Below, one piece after another: positions 1-7,753 of a DNA stretch of 64,000 bases. The notes below the pieces were generated by a model. The model saw nothing but the letters and a program-made list of their open reading frames with translations, was not told the DNA's origin and did not search any database. The number at the start of each line of letters is the position of its first letter. Position 1 is the first letter of the stretch. The DNA is taken from the NCBI RefSeq assembly GCF_000023105.1, contig NC_012669.1, positions 4,465,025-4,529,024 of the forward strand. The letters run 5' to 3'. Both the position numbers and the translations under genes were made by a program. Source of the stretch: Beutenbergia cavernae DSM 12333 (GTDB taxonomy: Bacteria; Actinomycetota; Actinomycetes; Actinomycetales; Beutenbergiaceae).

Positions 1-512
1 TTGATCGCCACGACGACGATCCGTCCGCGCGCCGCGAGCAGGGCGCCGTCGAAGTCGCCGGCCGTGCCCGTCTCGAATCCGCCGCCGTGGATCCACACGA
101 GCACGGGGTGCGGGCCGTCGAGGTCGGCGGCGACCGACGGCGCGGCGCCCGGTGCGTGGGGTCCGGCCGCCGCCGGGACGTGGACGTCGAGCGTCAGGCA
201 GTCCTCGTGGTTCGCCCCGCGGCTGCCGAAGATCGGGGCGAGCTGTGGGGGCAGGAGCGGGTTCGGCTGGGGCGCCTGCGGGCCGCGCACCGTGGCCGGC
301 CGGACGCCGTCCCACGCCAGGGGCGGCCGGGGCGCCGCGAACCGGAGCTGCCCGGTCGGCGGTGCGGCGTACGGGATGGCGCGCCACGAGATCGCGGGGC
401 CGAAGCGCGTCGCCCGGACCACGCCGGCCACCTCGCCGGACTCCGTCCGTGCGACGGGCCGCGCCTCCGGGTGGCGCGCCAGGGCCCCCGTCACCGCCGT
501 CACGTCAGTCAT
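1..512 (-). CDS. Type B carboxylesterase, N-terminal part (runs off window)
   Basis: Alpha/beta-hydrolase-fold esterase of the type B carboxylesterase/lipase family, which hydrolyses carboxylic ester bonds. About 170 N-terminal residues are present; the rest lies beyond the left edge. The family signature EDCLTLDV is at residues 103-110 and the oxyanion-hole stretch WIHGGGF at about 140-146. The catalytic Ser, Glu and His would be outside the window. No signal peptide is visible, so a cytoplasmic enzyme is likely. The ATG at 512 begins the only plausible N-terminus; no strong Shine-Dalgarno sequence precedes it. It lies downstream of, and in the same direction as, a FadR-type regulator, which may control it (inference). 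The substrate cannot be told. Confidence 0.85.
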   Translation of the reverse strand, partial: MTDVTAVTGALARHPEARPVARTESGEVAGVVRATRFGPAISWRAIPYAAPPTGQLRFAAPRPPLAWDGVRPATVRGPQAPQPNPLLPPQLAPIFGSRGANHEDCLTLDVHVPAAAGPHAPGAAPSVAADLDGPHPVLVWIHGGGFETGTAGDFDGALLAARGRIVVVAI

Positions 513-582
513 GCTGCCTGTGCGGGCTCCGCGGCGCCAACGGATACCCGCGGTCCGCTCGCCCGAGTGTGGTGTGAGCGTC

Positions 583-611
583 CGAGTGCGGGCCGTGCCG
601 CTCCGCACTCG
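583..611. repeat. Inverted repeat between regulator and esterase genes
   Basis: CGAGTGCGG at 583-591 and its exact complement at 603-611, with 11 bases between, lie in the 154-base gap between the FadR-type regulator and the esterase, both read leftward. A further CGAGTG half occurs at about 564. It may be an operator of the adjacent regulator or a weak hairpin. No T-run follows on either strand, so a factor-independent terminator is unlikely. Confidence 0.4.
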
Positions 612-666
612 CGCGCTCACCCCGCCCTCGAGCGCTCCGGGGTGCGGGCGACGGCGAGCGGCGCCC

Positions 667-1347
667 TCAGCGCCGCCGGGCGGCGTCGGCGAGCCACTGC
701 TCGATGCCGCCGATGTGGGCGACGGCGAGAGCGTGGGCCAGGTCGGCGTCGCCGCGCTCGACGGCGTCGAGGATCGCGCGGTGCTCGGCGAGCGTGCGCG
801 GCACCGCACCCTGCTGCGTCAGGCCGCGCCACACGCGGGCGCGCATCGTGTCGCTGGACAGCGTGTCCACGAGGCTCGCGAGGTAGGAGTTGCCCGCCGC
901 GGCCACGAGCGTGCCGTGGAAGGCGAGGTCGTGCGCGACCAGGCTCTCGACGTCGGCGTCGTCCCCGATCGCGCCGAGCAGCTCACGCAGCGCGGCGACG
1001 TCGTCGGGAGCGATGCGCCGCGCCGCCATCGCCGTCGCCGCCGGCTCGAGGATGCGCCGGACGGCGAAGATCTCGAGCACGGAGTCGTCGTCGTGGAGGT
1101 CGACGACGAACGACATCGCCTCCAGCAGCAGGCGCGGCTCCAGGCTCGTGACGTAGGTGCCGTCGCCACGGCGGACGTCGAGCACCCGGATCATCTCGAG
1201 CGCCTTCACCGCCTCCCGCATCGAGCTGCGGGACAGACCGAGCCGCTCGGCGAGCTCCTTCTCGGGGGGCAGCCGGTCGCCCGGGGCGAGCTCACCCGTG
1301 ACGATCATGTCCTTGATCTGCAGGATCGCTCGGTCGGTGAGCGCCAT
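667..1347 (-). CDS. FadR-subfamily GntR transcriptional regulator
   Basis: A 226-residue DNA-binding repressor or activator. Residues 1-70 form the GntR winged helix-turn-helix: the stretch GDRLPPEKELAERLGLSRSS followed by MREAVKALE is the classical recognition region. Residues about 80-220 form the all-helical FCD ligand-binding domain, with the conserved Asp/His metal-binding pattern (HDLAFH at about residue 140). FCD proteins usually sense small carboxylic acids or sugar acids. It is followed in the same direction by a carboxylesterase and preceded by a serine hydrolase gene, so its target may be either. The effector is not predictable. Confidence 0.9.
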   Translation of the reverse strand: MALTDRAILQIKDMIVTGELAPGDRLPPEKELAERLGLSRSSMREAVKALEMIRVLDVRRGDGTYVTSLEPRLLLEAMSFVVDLHDDDSVLEIFAVRRILEPAATAMAARRIAPDDVAALRELLGAIGDDADVESLVAHDLAFHGTLVAAAGNSYLASLVDTLSSDTMRARVWRGLTQQGAVPRTLAEHRAILDAVERGDADLAHALAVAHIGGIEQWLADAARRR

Positions 1348-1389
1348 GGGGCCCGATCGTAGCCGCGGCGGACGCCGTGACCCGCTCCC

Positions 1390-2475
1390 TCAGCCCCGCT
1401 CGGCGGTGACGGCGCCGGCGCCGGCGCCGTCGGCGAGGAGGGCGACGGCGTCGGCGAGCGCGGCGCGCGAGGGGCCGACGTCGGACCGCTCGCGGCTCGG
1501 GTGCACCCGGTTCGTGAGGAGGACGGCGACAGTTCCGCGCTCGCGGTCCACGACGAGGGACGTGCCCGTGAAGCCGGTGTGCCCGACGCCGTCGACCCCG
1601 CCCATGAAGCCGGCGTCGCCGATCCGCAGCCCGAGCGACTGGCCGTACCCGGGCAGGTCGCGGGTGCCGAGCGGGCCCAGCGCGTCGGTGCTCAGCGCCG
1701 CCACGACCGCGGGCGAGATCCCGCCGTCCCCGAGCAGGCCCCCGCCGAGCGCCAGCAGGTCCGCCGCCGTGCCGAACAGGCCGGCGTTCCCGACCGGCCG
1801 GCCGAACGCGTGCGCCATCTCGTCGTGCACCGCGCCCCGGACCAGCCCGCGGTGCGGCTCCACCTCGGTGGGCAGCACCGCCGCGCCGTCGCCGACCGGG
1901 CCGTACTGCAGGGTCCGGGCGCCCACCGGGACGGCGACGAGCTCCGCCACGAGATCCGCGAGCGGCCGCCCGGTCGCGATCTCGGCGAGGCGCCCGGCCG
2001 CGACGTACCCCAGGCACGAGTACGTGAACCGCTCGCCCGGAGCGGCCTCGAGGTCCGAGGCGAGGACGGCGTCGAACAGCGCCTCCCCCTCGACGTCCCG
2101 CCACGCGAAGCTCACGGCGGGCAGACCCGAGGTGTGCGTCAGCAGGTGCCGCAGCGTGATCGCGTCCGCGTCCTCGCCCCGGCCGACGGCGAGAAGCGGG
2201 CTCACTGGCGCGTCCATGTCGAGCACGCCGCGCTCCGCCAGGGTGAGCACCGTCGTCGCGACGTACGCCTTCGTGAGCGAGGCGAGGTCGACGACCGCAT
2301 CCGCGTCGACGAGCGGGGCGCCGTCGTCGTACGTCTGCGCCCCGGCCGCGGCCACCGCCTCGCCGGCGGGCGTGCGGATCGCGACGATCGCGGCAGGTGC
2401 GAGGCGGCCGGCGACGACGGCGTCCGCCGTCTCGCGGGCGAGGGTCGCCAGAGCGGGGGGTGCGTCGGGTGTCAC
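1390..2475 (-). CDS. Serine hydrolase, class C beta-lactamase/PBP-like
   Basis: A 361-residue protein of the beta-lactamase class C/penicillin-binding-protein-like family (esterases, D-aminopeptidases and transpeptidase relatives). The catalytic SxxK motif is SLTK at residues 66-69. The second motif region reads FTYSCLGY, with YSC where Y-x-N is usual, and the third motif is HTG in GHTGFTG. There is no signal peptide, so it is likely a cytoplasmic esterase-like member rather than a true beta-lactamase. The GTG at 2475 was chosen because the family alignment starts just after it; the open frame upstream is compositional. A second, unrelated member lies at 33114-34271. Confidence 0.85.
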   Translation of the reverse strand: MTPDAPPALATLARETADAVVAGRLAPAAIVAIRTPAGEAVAAAGAQTYDDGAPLVDADAVVDLASLTKAYVATTVLTLAERGVLDMDAPVSPLLAVGRGEDADAITLRHLLTHTSGLPAVSFAWRDVEGEALFDAVLASDLEAAPGERFTYSCLGYVAAGRLAEIATGRPLADLVAELVAVPVGARTLQYGPVGDGAAVLPTEVEPHRGLVRGAVHDEMAHAFGRPVGNAGLFGTAADLLALGGGLLGDGGISPAVVAALSTDALGPLGTRDLPGYGQSLGLRIGDAGFMGGVDGVGHTGFTGTSLVVDRERGTVAVLLTNRVHPSRERSDVGPSRAALADAVALLADGAGAGAVTAERG

Positions 2476-2553
2476 CCGGCGACGGTACCGTCGCCGGACC
2501 GTCCGGGCGGTCACGCGGCCCCTCTCGTGCGAGGGGCCCGTAGGGTCGTTCCC

Positions 2554-3129
2554 ATGCCGTTTCCCGATGAGGTGGCCCCCGTGCGCGTCGTCCCGGCTCG
2601 CGCGGGATGGGCGGCCGAGGGCTCCGAGCTCGTGGCGTCGCTCGACCGCGCGCTCGGGCCGCTCGCGGTCGCCGTCGACCACATCGGCTCGACATCCGTG
2701 CCGGGGCTGCCCGCCAAGGACTGCCTCGATGCGATGGTGCGCGCGTCCGACCTCGACGGCGTCGCCGACCGTCTCGTGGCGCTCGGCTACCGCCTGCGGC
2801 CCGAGCCGTGGAACGCCGAGGACGTCACGTGGGGCGAGGCGTGGCCGAAGCGCGTGCTGGCCCCCGCCGTCGGCGCACGCAGGTGCAACGTCCACGTGCG
2901 GCTGCCCGGGTCCGGCAGCGCCCGCTACGCGCTGCTCTTCCGCGACTACCTGCGCGCCGACGCCGAGGCCCGCGACGCCTGGGGGCGGTTCAAGCTCCGC
3001 CTCGCCGCGAGCGTGCCCGACATCGCCGGCTACGGCCAGATCAAGCAGCCAGCGACGGAGGTGCTGATGCGCGGCGCTGAGGGGTGGGCGACGCGGGTCG
3101 GCTGGACGGAGAACAGGTCGGAGGGCTGA
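2554..3129 (+). CDS. GrpB family protein
   Basis: A 191-residue member of the GrpB/UPF0157 family, which has a nucleotidyltransferase-like fold and no firmly assigned function; some relatives are fused to dephospho-CoA kinase. The diagnostic block IGSTSVPGLPAKDCLDAMV spans about residues 31-50, and NVHVRLPGS with the following YALLFRDYLR is the other conserved part. The ATG at 2554 follows GGGGCCCGTAGGG, a weak ribosome site. It stands alone between a leftward hydrolase gene and the sugar-transport operon. Confidence 0.88.
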   Translation: MPFPDEVAPVRVVPARAGWAAEGSELVASLDRALGPLAVAVDHIGSTSVPGLPAKDCLDAMVRASDLDGVADRLVALGYRLRPEPWNAEDVTWGEAWPKRVLAPAVGARRCNVHVRLPGSGSARYALLFRDYLRADAEARDAWGRFKLRLAASVPDIAGYGQIKQPATEVLMRGAEGWATRVGWTENRSEG

Positions 3130-3177
3130 CAGCGCCGTCAGGTTCCCGCACGGGCGGCGGCGCCATCGCGCCTGCCC

Positions 3178-3222
3178 GCATGCATTCATGCAGGTCAGAG
3201 GCACTTACTTAACGCTCAGTAG
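3178..3222. promoter_or_regulatory. Operator-like palindromes upstream of sugar-binding lipoprotein gene
   Basis: Two inverted repeats sit 138 bases or more upstream of the solute-binding protein gene. GCATG-CATT-CATGC is at 3178-3191. The imperfect 18-base palindrome TTACTTAACGCTCAGTAG is at 3205-3222, with TACT and AGTA as outer half-sites. Its length and symmetry suit a TetR-family repressor, and a TetR gene lies at 7013-7681 in the same locus. The assignment is inference; the same sequence is not seen before the GH3 gene. Confidence 0.5.
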
Positions 3223-3359
3223 ACAATGCTCGCCGAACGGGACTAGCGTCCCCACCCGTACGCCTCACGCGCAGTCCAGGCGCCTGCCTCGCCAGCACGA
3301 CCCGTTCCACCGGCCGCCGTCGGCCCGCACGAGCAGCTCGACCCTTCAAAGGAGAAGCG

Positions 3360-5063
3360 ATGTCCACGCACCCCAGCGTCCGCACGATCACCCCCGACTT
3401 CGCGCGCCGCACGTTCCTCGGCCTCTCGGGCGCGAGCGCCCTCGCTGTCACGCTCGCCGCCTGCGGCGAGGGCGGCGGCGGCGGGGGACCCCAGGCGCGC
3501 GAGGAGGTCGAGCTCGCGCTCCCCACCTACGCCGCGCCGCCGGAGGTCCCGGGAGGCATCGTGAGCGACGTCGAGGGCATGCCGGTCATGTTCACCGAGC
3601 CGTTCCAGGAGTACTTCGACTCCGTGGAGGCACCGCCGCTGTCCGGGGGCGAGGTGTCGACGTTCCAGGTGCTGTGGGGCGCCCCGCCCCGCGACAAGCC
3701 GGACAACGAGTACTGGGTCGAGCTCGAGGAGCGACTCGGCGGGACGTTCGCCCCCACCCTCGTCGCGTTCGACACCTACAACGAGAAGATGGCCACGACC
3801 ATCGCGAGCGGCGACATCCCGGACCTCCTGTTCGTCCAGGACTCGAACGCCGTGGCGGCGAAGGCGATCGACGACGGCGTGTTCGCCGACCTGTCCGAGG
3901 TGCTCGCCGGCGACAACATCCTCGAGTGGCCGAACCTCGCCAACGTCGGCACGAACGCCTGGAAGGCCTCGGCGAAGAACGGCCACATCTTCGGCGTCCC
4001 GAACGAGGACCCGTACATCAGCCAGTTCCCCGCGATCCGGTGGGACGCGATGGAGGCGGCCGGCTTCGACGAGATGCCCGAGGACGCCGAGGGCTTCCTC
4101 GAGATGATGACGGCGATCGCGGAGCTGGGGGAGCTGCACGGCAAGCCGATCTACGGCATCGGCGCATTCGAGGGCCGCGCCCAGGCGATGGTCGAGCAGA
4201 TGTTCCGCGCCGGCACCACCTGGCAGCTCGACGGCGACGGCAACCTCATCAACATCATCGAGACCGACGTCTACGAGCAGGTGCTCGACTTCCAGAACCG
4301 GATGTGGCAGGCCGGCGTCTACCACCCGGACGCCCTCGCCCTCGCGTCGCAGGGCAACCAGGCCGCGGAGATGTTCACGAACGGGCAGTCGTGCATCTGG
4401 ACCGACGCGTTCCAGGGGTTCTTCGGCTCGCAGATCCTCAACGACGTCGCCGAGCTGACGCCGGGCGCCGAGGCGCGCCTCTTCGTGCCGCCCGCGTTCG
4501 ACAGCGGCGACATCGTCGTCCAGCGCAACGACGGCTACTGGGGCATGGTCGCCATCTCCGCGAAGGCCGCCGAGGACCCGGAGCGCCTCAAGGAGCTGCT
4601 CGGCGTCATCAACTACTGGCGCGCACCGGACGCGAGCACGGAGGCCCGGTTCATCCACTCCGGCGTCGAGGGCTGGAACTGGGACCTCGGCGACAACAAC
4701 GAGCTCGTCGGGATCGACGACCCCGCCGCGCAGGCCGACCGGGCAGCCCTCCAGTGGCTCGGGGCGTTCAAGTCGCCGTCGTACACGATCGCCGAGAACA
4801 ACCTGCCCTACGTCGACAACTTCCGTGAGGTCGCCGAGACCCTCATCCCGCTGTCGGTCCCGAACGTGACGGTCGGCCTCTACAACGAGGCCGTCGGTGC
4901 GAACGGCGCCGCCATGAGCGAGGTCGACACCGACTACCGGGGCGGCATCGTGAGCGGCCGCATGCCGCTCAGCGCGCTCGAGGACTACCGCGAGGCGTGG
5001 CGGGCAGCGGGTGGCGACGCCGTCCGCGACGAGTACCAGGCCGCGCTGGACGCGCAGGCCTGA
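3360..5063 (+). CDS. Extracellular solute-binding lipoprotein of sugar ABC importer (LplA-like)
   Basis: Binds an oligosaccharide outside the cell and delivers it to the permeases encoded next. The 567-residue length fits the LplA-type family 1 binding proteins. The N-terminus has a twin-arginine pair (R16, R17 in FARRTFLGLSG) and a lipobox ending at Cys35 (TLAAC), so it should be exported by Tat and lipid-anchored. A Gly-rich tether follows. AAAGGAGAAGCG directly before the ATG is a strong ribosome site. It is first in an operon with two permeases and no ATPase, as is usual in actinobacteria that share one MsiK-type ATPase. GH3 and GH5 genes downstream point to beta-glucosidic substrates (inference). 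Confidence 0.92.
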   Translation: MSTHPSVRTITPDFARRTFLGLSGASALAVTLAACGEGGGGGGPQAREEVELALPTYAAPPEVPGGIVSDVEGMPVMFTEPFQEYFDSVEAPPLSGGEVSTFQVLWGAPPRDKPDNEYWVELEERLGGTFAPTLVAFDTYNEKMATTIASGDIPDLLFVQDSNAVAAKAIDDGVFADLSEVLAGDNILEWPNLANVGTNAWKASAKNGHIFGVPNEDPYISQFPAIRWDAMEAAGFDEMPEDAEGFLEMMTAIAELGELHGKPIYGIGAFEGRAQAMVEQMFRAGTTWQLDGDGNLINIIETDVYEQVLDFQNRMWQAGVYHPDALALASQGNQAAEMFTNGQSCIWTDAFQGFFGSQILNDVAELTPGAEARLFVPPAFDSGDIVVQRNDGYWGMVAISAKAAEDPERLKELLGVINYWRAPDASTEARFIHSGVEGWNWDLGDNNELVGIDDPAAQADRAALQWLGAFKSPSYTIAENNLPYVDNFREVAETLIPLSVPNVTVGLYNEAVGANGAAMSEVDTDYRGGIVSGRMPLSALEDYREAWRAAGGDAVRDEYQAALDAQA

Positions 5064-6055
5064 TGGCCGTGATCGAGACGTCCGACCGGGCGGGCGCCGG
5101 CCCGTCCGGTCGGGCAGACCCCGAGCCGGCGCCGGAGTACCGCCTCCGCACCCGCGCGTCCGTCTGGACGCGCATGAAGCGGGAGCGGTGGACGTACGCC
5201 TTCATCGTGCCGGGCGTGCTCTTCTTCGCGGTGTTCGCGTACATCCCGCTGCTCGGCAACGTGGTGGCGTTCCAGGACTTCTCGCCCTACTGGGGGATCT
5301 TCAACTCGGAGTGGGTCGGGTTCGACAACTTCGTCGCGATGATGTCCGACCCGCAGTTCATGCGGGCCCTGCGGAACACGCTGACGATCTCGTTCCTGCA
5401 GATCGCGTTCGCGTTCCCCGCCCCCATCCTGCTGGCGATCCTGCTCAACAGCCTGATCTCGGACCGCATCAAGCGCATGGTGCAGTCGATCGTGTACCTG
5501 CCCCACTTCATCTCGTGGGTCATCGTCATCTCGATCTGGCAGCAGGTGCTCGGCGGCGCCGGCCCGGTGGCCGACCTGTTCAGCCAGATCGGCGTCGACG
5601 GCGTCAACATCATGTCCAACCCGGACACGTTCAAGATCCTCGTGACCTCCCAGGTGATCTGGAAGGACATCGGCTGGGGCACGATCATCTTCTTCGCGGC
5701 GATCAGCGGGATCCCGAGCGAGCTCTACGAGGCCGCCGCCGCCGACGGCGCGGGCCCGATGCGCCGCATCTGGCACGTCACGCTCCCCGGCATGGTGCCG
5801 GTCATCACGCTGCTGCTCATCCTCACGATCGGCAGCGTGCTCACGGTCGGCTTCGAGCAGCTCCTGCTGCAGCAACCCGCCGTCGGCTCCGCCGCGGCCG
5901 AGGTCCTCGACACGTTCGTCTACTACCGCGGCATCCAAGGCGGTGACTGGGGTCTCGCCACAGCGGCCGGGCTCTTCAAGGGCGTGATCGGCACGATCCT
6001 CGTGGTCGCCGCCAACAAGTTCGCGAAACGACTGGGAACGGGAGGGCTGTTCTGA
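5063..6055 (+). CDS. Sugar ABC transporter permease, LplB-like
   Basis: A 330-residue inner-membrane subunit of a carbohydrate ABC importer. Six predicted membrane helices begin at about residue 37 (YAFIVPGVLFFAVFAYIPLL). The EAA loop that docks the ATPase reads ELYEAAAADGAGPMRRIWHV. The ATG at 5063 overlaps the stop of the binding-protein gene (TGATG), which indicates translational coupling. An earlier in-frame start inside that gene is less likely. It pairs with the next permease as a heterodimer. Confidence 0.93.
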   Translation: MAVIETSDRAGAGPSGRADPEPAPEYRLRTRASVWTRMKRERWTYAFIVPGVLFFAVFAYIPLLGNVVAFQDFSPYWGIFNSEWVGFDNFVAMMSDPQFMRALRNTLTISFLQIAFAFPAPILLAILLNSLISDRIKRMVQSIVYLPHFISWVIVISIWQQVLGGAGPVADLFSQIGVDGVNIMSNPDTFKILVTSQVIWKDIGWGTIIFFAAISGIPSELYEAAAADGAGPMRRIWHVTLPGMVPVITLLLILTIGSVLTVGFEQLLLQQPAVGSAAAEVLDTFVYYRGIQGGDWGLATAAGLFKGVIGTILVVAANKFAKRLGTGGLF

Positions 6056-6990
6056 TGGCCGCCACGGTGTCGACGCCCAGGACGACGGCGTCCGGTCAGG
6101 AGCTGCGCCCCTCGCCGAGGCGGCCGGTCTGGATGGGCCGCCCGTCCGCCGGCATCCAGGCGGGCAAGGCGCTCCTCATCGCCGTGATCGTCGTCATCAT
6201 GCTGTACCCGTTCCTGTACGTGATCGCGATGAGCTTCGCCTCGCGCGAGGCGGCGGCCGCGGGCGGGTTCTTCCCGAACGAGTTCTCGCTGGAGGCGTAC
6301 CGCTCGGTGCTGGGCGGCAACGTCGTGACCCGCGCGCTGCTCGTCTCCATCGGGATCACGCTCGTGGGAACCGCGCTGTCGATGCTGTTCACGACGACGC
6401 TCGCCTACGGCCTCATGCGCACGCGCGAGGTGCCGGGTGCGAAGTTCGTGCTGGTGGCCGTGCTGTGCACCATGCTGTTCGGCGCTGGAATCATCCCGAA
6501 CTACCTGCTGATCCGCTCGCTCGGTCTGCTCGACACGTACTGGGCGCTGATCCTCCCCGGACTCATCTCGGCGTTCAACATGGTCGTCGTCCGGAACTTC
6601 TTCATGGGCCTGCCGAACGAGCTGCTGGAGTCGGCGCGCATCGACGGCGCGAGCGACTGGCGCATCTTCACCGGGATCATCCTGCCGCTGAGCAAGGCCG
6701 TGCTCGCCGTCGTCGGCCTGTTCTACGCCGTCGGCTACTGGAACGCGTTCTTCAACGCGCTCATCTACCTCAACGACACCTCGAAGTGGCCCATCCAGGT
6801 GGTGCTCAACCAGTACGTGGTGCAGGGCTCGGCGCTGACGTCGGTGCAGGCGCCGGACATCCCGCCGCCGCCGCCGGCGACCGTGCAGATGGCGATCATC
6901 GTGCTGGCCACGATCCCGATCCTCATCGTGTACCCGTTCCTGCAGCGCTACTTCACGAAGGGCGTGCTCACGGGGGCGATCAAGGGCTGA
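6055..6990 (+). CDS. Sugar ABC transporter permease, LplC-like
   Basis: The second membrane subunit, 311 residues. Its first helix is at about residues 38-56 and its EAA loop reads ELLESARIDGASDWRIF. A proline run (IPPPPPATVQ) precedes the last helix, as in many LplC relatives. Its start overlaps the stop of the preceding permease (TGATG at 6053-6057), so three genes form one coupled operon. It ends 22 bases before the end of the convergent TetR gene. Confidence 0.93.
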   Translation: MAATVSTPRTTASGQELRPSPRRPVWMGRPSAGIQAGKALLIAVIVVIMLYPFLYVIAMSFASREAAAAGGFFPNEFSLEAYRSVLGGNVVTRALLVSIGITLVGTALSMLFTTTLAYGLMRTREVPGAKFVLVAVLCTMLFGAGIIPNYLLIRSLGLLDTYWALILPGLISAFNMVVVRNFFMGLPNELLESARIDGASDWRIFTGIILPLSKAVLAVVGLFYAVGYWNAFFNALIYLNDTSKWPIQVVLNQYVVQGSALTSVQAPDIPPPPPATVQMAIIVLATIPILIVYPFLQRYFTKGVLTGAIKG

Positions 6991-7012
6991 CCGGCCTCCG
7001 GGACACCCGCCC

Positions 7013-7681
7013 TCACTCCCCCGTCTTCGCCCCGCCGGGCGCCAGCGACGCGAGCAGCGCGTCGATCGTGCGCCGGGTGACGGCTGCCATGTCCACCTCG
7101 TCCGGAGAGAGCAACCATTGAATCTGCAGCCCGTCCATGACGGCGATGATCGCCGTGGCGGTCTCCTCGAGGTCGGCGTCGTCACGGAGCTCCCCGACGT
7201 CGCGCGCCTCCGCCAGCGCCTCGACGACCATGGCCCGCAGACCGGAGTACCGGCTGCGGAACCACTCCTGCGCCGGGTGGTCCCGCGTGACCGACTCCGC
7301 GGACAGCACCGCGTACAGCTGCGTCACGTTCGGGCGGGCCGAGTTCCGCTCCGCCGTGTCCACGAGATGCCTGAGGAACTGCCGCCCGTGCAGCTCGGAC
7401 CCGTGGCCGCCCTCCTCGACGGGGAGCTGGTCCCGCGCGTGCAGGAGGGCCGTGAGCAGCTGGTCCTTGCTCTTGAAGTGGTGCAGGATCCCGGCCGCCG
7501 TGATGCCGACCTCCGCCGCGATCTCGGCGAGCGACGAGTTGTAGAACCCGCGCTCGGCGAACGTCGTCGACGCGACGTCGAGGATCTCCTTCCGACGCCG
7601 GCGCGTGCGCTGGCGCTGGACGCCGTCGTCGGGAGCACCGCCGTGCGTGCTCCCGGCTGCTCCGTCGCCATCCCTCGTCAT
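7013..7681 (-). CDS. TetR family transcriptional regulator of the glucan locus
   Basis: A 222-residue repressor-type protein. The helix-turn-helix lies at about residues 40-75 (EILDVASTTFAERGFYNSSL, then AEIAAEVGITAAGILHHFKSK). A TetR_C ligand domain follows. The ATG at 7681 is preceded on the leftward strand by few purines; the open frame continues upstream only because of base composition. It is divergent from the GH3 gene and convergent with the permeases, so it most likely represses this sugar locus and is released by an imported oligosaccharide or glycoside (inference). A candidate operator lies at 3205-3222. Confidence 0.88.
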   Translation of the reverse strand: MTRDGDGAAGSTHGGAPDDGVQRQRTRRRRKEILDVASTTFAERGFYNSSLAEIAAEVGITAAGILHHFKSKDQLLTALLHARDQLPVEEGGHGSELHGRQFLRHLVDTAERNSARPNVTQLYAVLSAESVTRDHPAQEWFRSRYSGLRAMVVEALAEARDVGELRDDADLEETATAIIAVMDGLQIQWLLSPDEVDMAAVTRRTIDALLASLAPGGAKTGE

Positions 7682-7753
7682 ATCCGCGAAGCGTAGACCG
7701 ACGACGACGCCGCTTCCGCCCCGTTCCCGCCTCGCACACCAGGAGATGCACCG

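Noticed and set aside
1-1362. A 453-codon plus-strand frame at the left edge
   Set aside because: The minus strand encodes an esterase with EDCLTLDV and HGGGF motifs and a GntR regulator; the plus frame has no recognisable domain.
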